From positions 1-8,721 of the forward strand of contig CAMFIX010000107.1 of assembly GCA_945952425.1 (NCBI GenBank): DNA of 8,721 nt, in the 5' to 3' direction. Numbering within the stretch: the stretch's first letter is position 1; each line of letters starts with the position of its first letter. A program made the translations under genes and the position numbers. The stretch comes from an uncultured Pseudorhodobacter sp. (GTDB lineage: Bacteria; Pseudomonadota; Alphaproteobacteria; Rhodobacterales; Rhodobacteraceae). The notes beneath the pieces were generated by a model. That model was not told the origin of the DNA, did not search any database, and was given only the letters and a program-made list of their open reading frames with translations. Below are positions 4,684 through 8,721 of the stretch, piece after piece.

Positions 4684-5811
4684 ATGGAGAGATCAAGACG
4701 GGGTGAAGTCGATCCCTTCATCGTGATGGATGTGGTGGAGGCCGCGCGGGCCGCCGAAGAGGCCGGGCGCTCGATCATCCATATGGAGGTCGGCCAGCCC
4801 GGCACGGGTGCGCCGAAAGGGGCGACCGAGGCCGTGGCGCGGGCGCTCAGCGCGCCCTTGGGCTATACGACGACGCTCGGCCTGCCGGAGCTGCGCCGCG
4901 GCATCGCCCAGCTTTACGCGCGCTGGTACGGGGTGGAGCTCGACCCGGCGCGGGTGATCGTCACCAACGGCTCCTCAGGCGCCTTCGTCCTGTCCTTCAC
5001 CGCGCTTTTCGATGCGGGGGCGCGGGTGGGGATGGGGCTGCCGGGCTATCCCTCGTATCGGCAGATCCTGAAGGCGCTGGATCTGGTGCCGGTGGGTATC
5101 GAGACCCGGGCCGAGAACCGCTATCAGCCGGTGCCCGCCGACCTGCCCGTGCTGGATGGCCTGATCGTCGCCTCGCCCGGAAATCCTTCGGGCACGATGC
5201 TGGACCGCGCCGCCCTCGCCGCGCTGATCGCGGCGCAACCGCGGGGTTTCGTCTCGGACGAGATCTATCACGGGCTGCATTACGGCGCCCGCGCCGTCTC
5301 GGCCCTGGAGATCAGCGACGAGGTGCATGTCGTCAACTCCTTCTCGAAGTATTTCTCGATGACCGGCTGGCGGGTGGGCTGGATGGTGGTCCCCGAAGAC
5401 CACATCCGCCCGGTGGAGCGGCTGGCGCAGAACCTCTTCATCTGCGCGCCGCATGTGGCACAGGTCGCGGCCTTGGCGGCGCTGGACTGCATCGACGAGC
5501 TGGAGGCCAACCGCGCGACCTATGCGCAAAACCGTGCCCTGATGCTGGAGGGGCTGCCGAAAGCCGGCTTCACCAGGATCGCCCCGCCCGACGGCGCCTT
5601 CTATATCTATGCCGATGTCAGCGATCTGACCCAGGACAGCCGCGCCTTTGCCGCCGAAATCCTGGCCGAGGCGGGGGTGGCCGTGACCCCAGGGCTCGAC
5701 TTCGACCCGGGCCGCGGCGGGCGAACCTTGCGCTTCTCCTATGCCCGCGCCACCGCGGATATTGCCGAGGGGCTGCGGCGGCTGCAGGGGTTTATGGGGG
5801 CCAGGTCTTAA
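4684..5811 (+). CDS. class I/II (fold-type I) PLP-dependent aminotransferase
   Basis: This is a 375-residue cytosolic PLP enzyme of the aspartate-aminotransferase fold. Visible motifs are the N-terminal HMEVGQPGTGAP, YTTTLGLPELR (60-71), the NGSSGAF phosphate loop (95-101), SPGNPSGT with Asn167, SDEIYHGLHY with Asp192 and Tyr195, the PLP lysine Lys222 in NSFSKYFSMTGWRVGW, and the substrate-carboxylate Arg350 in RTLRFSYA. These are complete, so the enzyme should be active, but the amino donor cannot be read from sequence. The MEVGQPG and SKYFSMTGWR signatures belong to a common, poorly characterised alphaproteobacterial group near AspC. The ATG at 4684 is preferred over in-frame ATGs upstream (4585, 4612, 4621), which lie inside or at the very start of the divergent DsbA-like gene. 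The ribosome site is weak (AGGG, very close to the ATG). The gene is divergent from the DsbA-like gene and overlaps the next gene tail to tail. Confidence 0.9.
   Translation: MERSRRGEVDPFIVMDVVEAARAAEEAGRSIIHMEVGQPGTGAPKGATEAVARALSAPLGYTTTLGLPELRRGIAQLYARWYGVELDPARVIVTNGSSGAFVLSFTALFDAGARVGMGLPGYPSYRQILKALDLVPVGIETRAENRYQPVPADLPVLDGLIVASPGNPSGTMLDRAALAALIAAQPRGFVSDEIYHGLHYGARAVSALEISDEVHVVNSFSKYFSMTGWRVGWMVVPEDHIRPVERLAQNLFICAPHVAQVAALAALDCIDELEANRATYAQNRALMLEGLPKAGFTRIAPPDGAFYIYADVSDLTQDSRAFAAEILAEAGVAVTPGLDFDPGRGGRTLRFSYARATADIAEGLRRLQGFMGARS
5808..5811. other. overlapping stop codons of two convergent genes (TTAA)
   Basis: TAA at 5809-5811 ends the aminotransferase on the plus strand, and TAA read from 5810 to 5808 ends the transporter gene on the minus strand. 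Both stops share the palindrome TTAA. There is no spacer and no hairpin terminator between the two genes, so their transcripts must overlap at the 3' ends or end by a Rho-type mechanism. Confidence 0.9.
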
Positions 5812-6668
5812 GGGGGTTCGGGCAAAGGCTCCTTGACCGTCGAGACGAAGATCGCGCAACCGATCAGGATGGCGACGCCGACGAAGGTCCAGAAATCCGG
5901 AAAGTCGTTGAAAAACAACAGGCCGAAGAGGGTGGAGGTCACCATCTCGGTATAGGCGAGCGGCGCCAGCAGCGAGGCCTCGGCATGGTCATAAGCCCGC
6001 ACGATCAGCCAATGGCCGAGGTTGGCGATGACGGCCAGCGCGAGGAACAGCCCCCATTGCGTCGGGCTCGGCGCGATCCAGACCAGGGGCACCAGCGCCG
6101 AGGCGATGATCCCGCCGATCGCATTGGTCTGAAAGGTGGTGACGATGGCCGGCGCCGTGCCCGAAATCTTGCGCGTCAGCAGGAAATAGAGCGCGAGCGA
6201 CGTGCCCGAGCCCAGGGCGAGCAGGCTTCCCGGGTTGAAGGCGCCCAGCCCGGGGCGGATGATGATCAGCGTGCCGACGAAGCCCGCCCCCACCGCGGCC
6301 CACCGGCGCAGGCTGACGTTCTCGCGCAGAATCCAGGGCGAAAGCGACGTCAGGACAAGGGGTTGCACGAAAAAGATCGCCAGGGCATCGGCGATGGGCA
6401 GGAATTTCAGCGCCGAGAAGAACAGGAAGGTCGCGGCCATCAGAAAGCAGGCGCGGGCGGTGTGCAGCCAGGGCCTCTCCGGCATCAGCGAGCCATGCCG
6501 GGCCGCGATGGGCAGGGTGACCAGCGCGCCAAGCGCCAGCCGCGCCCAGACGATCTGCAGGATCGGGATGCCGACCTGGCCCAGGTGTTTGGCGATCACG
6601 TCGATCATCGGCAGGATGCCCATGGCGCCCAGCATGAAAAGCACGCCGATCAAAGTCTTGCGCTGCAT
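5808..6668 (-). CDS. EamA-family (DMT superfamily) membrane transporter
   Basis: This is a 286-residue polytopic inner-membrane protein with about ten hydrophobic helices in two EamA repeats (about 6-138 and 147-278). Family hallmarks are the WARLALGALVTLP segment, ADALAIFFVQPLVLTSLSPWILRENVSLRRW at the end of the first repeat, then GTLIIIRPG, and LAPLAYTEMVTSTLFGLLFF in the second repeat. DMT proteins of this kind export or import small metabolites such as amino acids; the substrate cannot be inferred here. The ATG at 6668 is chosen because GAGGGGG lies just upstream and the first membrane helix follows directly; an in-frame ATG at 6734 adds 22 residues (MAAVALRPRAVSG...) without a good ribosome site. 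It overlaps the aminotransferase by four bases tail to tail, which does not imply a shared function. Confidence 0.93.
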   Translation of the reverse strand: MQRKTLIGVLFMLGAMGILPMIDVIAKHLGQVGIPILQIVWARLALGALVTLPIAARHGSLMPERPWLHTARACFLMAATFLFFSALKFLPIADALAIFFVQPLVLTSLSPWILRENVSLRRWAAVGAGFVGTLIIIRPGLGAFNPGSLLALGSGTSLALYFLLTRKISGTAPAIVTTFQTNAIGGIIASALVPLVWIAPSPTQWGLFLALAVIANLGHWLIVRAYDHAEASLLAPLAYTEMVTSTLFGLLFFNDFPDFWTFVGVAILIGCAIFVSTVKEPLPEPP

Positions 6669-6738
6669 GAGACCCCCTCGTGTCGCGGGCAAGGTGCCGG
6701 AAACCGCGCGCGGGCGCAATGCGACGGCGGCCACTCAA

Positions 6739-6757
6739 AATTTTTCGGCGAAAAATT
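6739..6757. repeat. fifth copy of the tri-loop hairpin (H5)
   Basis: The arms AATTTTTC (6739-6746) and GAAAAATT (6750-6757) surround GGC. The 13-base core TTTTTCGGCGAAA is identical to that of H1 at 3801-3813. Unlike H1-H4 it lies in the spacer between two divergent genes, 71 bases before the transporter start codon and 179 bases before the ABC-F start codon. It therefore cannot be the 3' end of either gene. A protein-binding dyad, a dispersed repeat or a 5'-leader structure are all possible. Confidence 0.8.
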
Positions 6758-6777
6758 CTGGGCTCCGGAAGCGCCCC

Positions 6778-6806
6778 TTGACGCCTCCGCCGCCGACCGG
6801 CATCCT
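6778..6806 (+). promoter_or_regulatory. candidate promoter upstream of the ABC-F gene
   Basis: TTGACG (6778-6783) and CATCCT (6801-6806) are 17 bp apart. The -35 matches five of six consensus bases; the -10 matches only three. The predicted start, seven bases after the -10, falls on base 6813, which is the A of an ATG that opens a short ORF. The 123-nt leader this gives ahead of the ABC-F start is long for a housekeeping gene. Confidence 0.35.
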
Positions 6807-6812
6807 TGGGGC

Positions 6813-6872
6813 ATGAAACCGACCGATTGGAAGCCCCTTCGCCCCGGCCCTGTTCCGGCCCCGCTGACCTAG
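6813..6872 (+). CDS. possible 19-codon proline-rich leader ORF
   Basis: This ORF encodes MKPTDWKPLRPGPVPAPLT, with six prolines in 19 residues, and stops at a TAG that lies at the loop end of the hairpin at 6858-6878. It sits 63 nt before, and in the same frame as, the ABC-F start. There is no ribosome site, but the predicted transcription start is exactly at its ATG, so it could be read as a leaderless message. Leader peptides with attenuator hairpins control several antibiotic-resistance ABC-F genes in other phyla. It may equally be a chance ORF in GC-rich DNA; I do not recognise any homologue. Confidence 0.2.
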   Translation: MKPTDWKPLRPGPVPAPLT

Positions 6873-6878
6873 CGGGGC
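6858..6878 (+). other. GC-rich stem-loop in the ABC-F leader, attenuator candidate
   Basis: The arms GCCCCGCT (6858-6865) and AGCGGGGC (6871-6878) pair perfectly around the 5-nt loop GACCT; the TAG of the short ORF is 6870-6872. Only GGTTTCGG follows, so the T-tract is poor for intrinsic termination. It lies 57 bases before the ABC-F start codon. Confidence 0.45.
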
Positions 6879-6935
6879 GGTTTCGGCAATCTCTCCCGAA
6901 GCGCGCCCTATTTCCGCGACCTCTTGGAGCTTGCC

Positions 6936-8408
6936 ATGCTGCTTTCCGTCAAATCCCTTGGCCTTACCCTCGGCCAGACCCTGTTCGAAGACCTGTCCTT
7001 CAGCCTCGCCCAGGGCGATGTGCTGGGGCTGATCGCCGCCAATGGCCGCGGCAAATCCTCGCTGTTGCGCTGCCTGACCGGCGCGCTTGAACCGACGACC
7101 GGCGAGGTCACCCGGGCCCGCGGCGTGACCGTCGCGCTTGCCGCGCAAGACCCCGCCGATCTGCGCGCCACCTTGCGCGAGACGGTGGCCGCGGGACTCA
7201 CCGACCCCGAGGGCGAGTTCTGGCGCGTCGATATCCTGCTCGACGAGCTGGAGGTGCCCGAGGCCTTCCGCGAGCTGCCGCTCTCGGCCCTGTCGGGCGG
7301 CTGGCAGCGCACGGCTCTGTTGGCCCGCGCGGCTGTGGCCGAGCCCGAAGTGCTGCTTTTGGACGAGCCCACCAACCACCTGGACCTCTCGCGCATAGGC
7401 CTGTTGCAGCGCTGGCTGAAGGGGAAGACGGTGATCGTGGCCAGCCACGACCGGGCGTTTCTCGATGCCGTGACGACGCGCAGCCTGTTCCTGCGGGTGG
7501 CGGAAAGCCGGCTTTTCGCGCTGCCCTATACGCCCGCCCGCGCGGCCTTGGCCGAGGCCGATGCGGCGCGGGGGCGGCAGCACGCCAATGACCTGGCGAA
7601 GGCCGACCAGCTGCGGCGCCAGGCGGCGAAGTTGAAGAACATCGGGATCAACTCGGGGTCGGACCTGTTGGTCGTCAAGACCAAGCAGTTGAAAGAGCGC
7701 GCCGAAAAGATCGAGGCGCAAGCGCGGCCTGCCCATCGCGAGGGCTCGGCCGGGGCGATCCGGCTGAACCCGACCGGCAGCCATGCCAAGGCGCTGCTGT
7801 CCTATCAAGACGCGGAAATCGCGGGGGAAAAGCCGCTTTACCGCACAGGGACGCTGTGGATCGAGCCGGGGGATCGGGTGGTCATCCTCGGCGCCAATGG
7901 CACGGGCAAGACGCGGCTGGTCGAGGCGACCCTGGCCGCGATCAAGGGTGGGCCGGGCGCGATCAAGGTGACGCCCTCGCTGGTCCTGGGCCACTCCGGC
8001 CAGGGGTTGGAGCAGCTGCCGCCCAAATCCACCCCCTTCGACCTGGTGATGGCGCATCGCACCGGCGACGGTCCGGCGCGCAGTCTTCTGGCCGAGGCGG
8101 GCATCCGGCAGGACATGCAGTCCAAGGCCCTGGGGCTGCTGTCGGGCGGGCAGAAGGCGCGGCTGGCCATGCTGCTTCTGCGGCTGACGGCGCCGAACTT
8201 CTACCTGCTGGACGAGCCGACCAACCATCTGGACATCGAGGGGCAGGAGGCGCTGGAGGCCGAGCTTCTGAAGCCCGAGGCCGCTTGCCTGCTGGTCAGC
8301 CACGACCGGGCTTTCGTGCGGGCCGTGGGCAACCGCTTCTGGGAAATCCGCGGGAAAAAGCTGGTCGAAGTGCCCGACCCCGAGGAGTTTTTCAACAGCC
8401 AGTCCTGA
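6936..8408 (+). CDS. ABC-F family ATPase (short, arm-less), putative translation factor
   Basis: This is a 490-residue soluble protein with two ABC ATPase domains and no membrane helices. Domain 1 (about 1-195) has a Walker A around Lys40 (AANGRGKSS), signature LSGG at 119-122, Walker B/DEPTNHLD at 140-150 with Glu144, and H-switch His171. The charged inter-domain linker (about 200-288, including KNIGINSGSD and KTKQLKERAEKIE) corresponds to the tRNA-interacting linker of ABC-F proteins. Domain 2 (about 290-475) has Walker A GANGTGKT (319-326), LSGGQ at 402-406, LLDEPTNHLD with Glu427, and His456. Only about 80 residues separate Walker A and the signature in domain 1, so the EttA arm is absent. 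The Uup C-terminal coiled coil is absent too. ABC-F proteins bind the ribosomal E site and relieve stalled or antibiotic-blocked ribosomes; which task applies here is unknown. The first Walker A has Ala34 where Gly is usual. GGAG at 6926-6929 supports ATG 6936 over the TTG at 6924. Confidence 0.93.
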   Translation: MLLSVKSLGLTLGQTLFEDLSFSLAQGDVLGLIAANGRGKSSLLRCLTGALEPTTGEVTRARGVTVALAAQDPADLRATLRETVAAGLTDPEGEFWRVDILLDELEVPEAFRELPLSALSGGWQRTALLARAAVAEPEVLLLDEPTNHLDLSRIGLLQRWLKGKTVIVASHDRAFLDAVTTRSLFLRVAESRLFALPYTPARAALAEADAARGRQHANDLAKADQLRRQAAKLKNIGINSGSDLLVVKTKQLKERAEKIEAQARPAHREGSAGAIRLNPTGSHAKALLSYQDAEIAGEKPLYRTGTLWIEPGDRVVILGANGTGKTRLVEATLAAIKGGPGAIKVTPSLVLGHSGQGLEQLPPKSTPFDLVMAHRTGDGPARSLLAEAGIRQDMQSKALGLLSGGQKARLAMLLLRLTAPNFYLLDEPTNHLDIEGQEALEAELLKPEAACLLVSHDRAFVRAVGNRFWEIRGKKLVEVPDPEEFFNSQS

Positions 8409-8410
8409 AA

Positions 8411-8436
8411 AAGGCCCGGGATCACCCCCGGGCCTT
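8411..8436. terminator. bidirectional intrinsic terminator between convergent genes
   Basis: The arms AAGGCCCGGG (8411-8420) and CCCGGGCCTT (8427-8436) form a perfect 10-bp GC-rich stem with the loop ATCACC. It begins two bases after the ABC-F stop codon. An A-run (8408-8412) lies on its left, giving a T-tract on the minus strand, and TTCACCTTTT follows on the right. It can therefore end both the ABC-F transcript and the convergent aminotransferase transcript. Confidence 0.9.
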
Positions 8437-8451
8437 CACCTTTTCGAACCT

Positions 8452-8721
8452 TTAGACCCGGGCGGCCTTGACCGACTCTTCCAGGATGCCCATCGCCTCG
8501 TTGAAGACCGCATCCGGGATGGTGATCGGCGCCAGGAAGCGGACCACGTTGCCATAGACGCCGCAGGTCAAGAGGATCAGCCCGCGCTTTTGCGCCTCGT
8601 TCTTCACGCGGTTGGTGAAATCGGCGTCCGGCGCGTGCGAGGTCGGGTTGGCGAATTCCACCGCCACCATGAAGCCCGGGCCGCGGATGTCCGCGATCTC
8701 GGGGATCTCGTCGCGCAGCAT
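8452..8721 (-). CDS. gabT: class III aminotransferase, GabT-like (C-terminal 89 codons)
   Basis: The C-terminal end of a gene that runs off the right edge of the window. It matches the small domain of fold-type I class III aminotransferases, best 4-aminobutyrate aminotransferase: DIRGPGFMVAVEFANP, then KRGLILLTCGVYGNVVRFLAPITIPDAVFNEAMGILEE. LLTCG-YGNV-RFL-P-TIPD is the GabT/PuuE signature as I remember it. The conserved Arg in NVVRFLAP is present. GabT transfers the amino group of GABA to 2-oxoglutarate, giving succinate semialdehyde. The PLP lysine and the rest of the active site lie outside the window, so the specificity is provisional; acetylornithine or putrescine aminotransferases are less likely. 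The ATG at the window edge is probably an internal methionine. It shares the terminator at 8411-8436 with the ABC-F gene. Confidence 0.85.
   Translation of the reverse strand: MLRDEIPEIADIRGPGFMVAVEFANPTSHAPDADFTNRVKNEAQKRGLILLTCGVYGNVVRFLAPITIPDAVFNEAMGILEESVKAARV

Noticed and set aside
6669..6734. 22-residue extension of the transporter to ATG 6734
   Set aside because: Not hydrophobic, no convincing ribosome site, and family proteins start close to the first membrane helix; GAGGGGG precedes ATG 6668.
6735..8303. Minus-strand open frame of 522 codons opposite the ABC-F gene
   Set aside because: Longer than the real gene but rich in Gln/Arg/Gly/Leu with no motifs, while the plus strand has two complete ATPase domains. 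Codon bias explains the lack of stops.

Overview
The window is chromosomal DNA from a GC-rich alphaproteobacterium, most likely Rhodobacterales (Paracoccus/Rhodobacter-like). The evidence is a 407-residue C5-independent (Shemin-type) 5-aminolevulinate synthase very close to the HemA of that group, as I remember those sequences. GC-rich third codon positions throughout agree, as does an FNR/FnrL-type box in front of hemA. No phage, transposon, CRISPR, tRNA or rRNA is visible. Every gene is intact except the one cut by the right edge.

Left block (about 1-3795, all + strand): hemA has its own FNR-box leader. It is followed by a RodZ-like membrane helix-turn-helix protein and then ispG, the [4Fe-4S] enzyme of the MEP isoprenoid pathway. 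The rodZ-ispG adjacency is the same as in E. coli, so this is conserved housekeeping synteny. HemA and IspG feed tetrapyrrole and isoprenoid synthesis, both needed for haem, quinones and (if phototrophic) bacteriochlorophyll and carotenoids.

Middle block (3796-6668): a 95-bp cluster of four back-to-back perfect hairpins lies between ispG and a convergent gene for a periplasmic DsbA/ScsC-like thiol-disulfide protein. A class I/II PLP aminotransferase is transcribed divergently from the DsbA-like gene. It meets an EamA-family (DMT) transporter gene tail to tail, with the two stop codons overlapping in the palindrome TTAA.

Right block (6669-8721): a 267-bp divergent spacer holds a fifth copy of the same hairpin type. 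It also holds a possible promoter, a proline-rich 19-codon ORF and a GC hairpin, all ahead of a short, arm-less ABC-F ATPase gene. A strong bidirectional terminator separates that gene from the C-terminal 89 codons of a convergent class III aminotransferase (GabT-like).

The gene content is ordinary. The parts worth a second look are non-coding: the tandem hairpin array and its dispersed copy, the architecture of the hemA promoter, and the possible leader of the ABC-F gene. I did not find a convincing undescribed multi-gene system.
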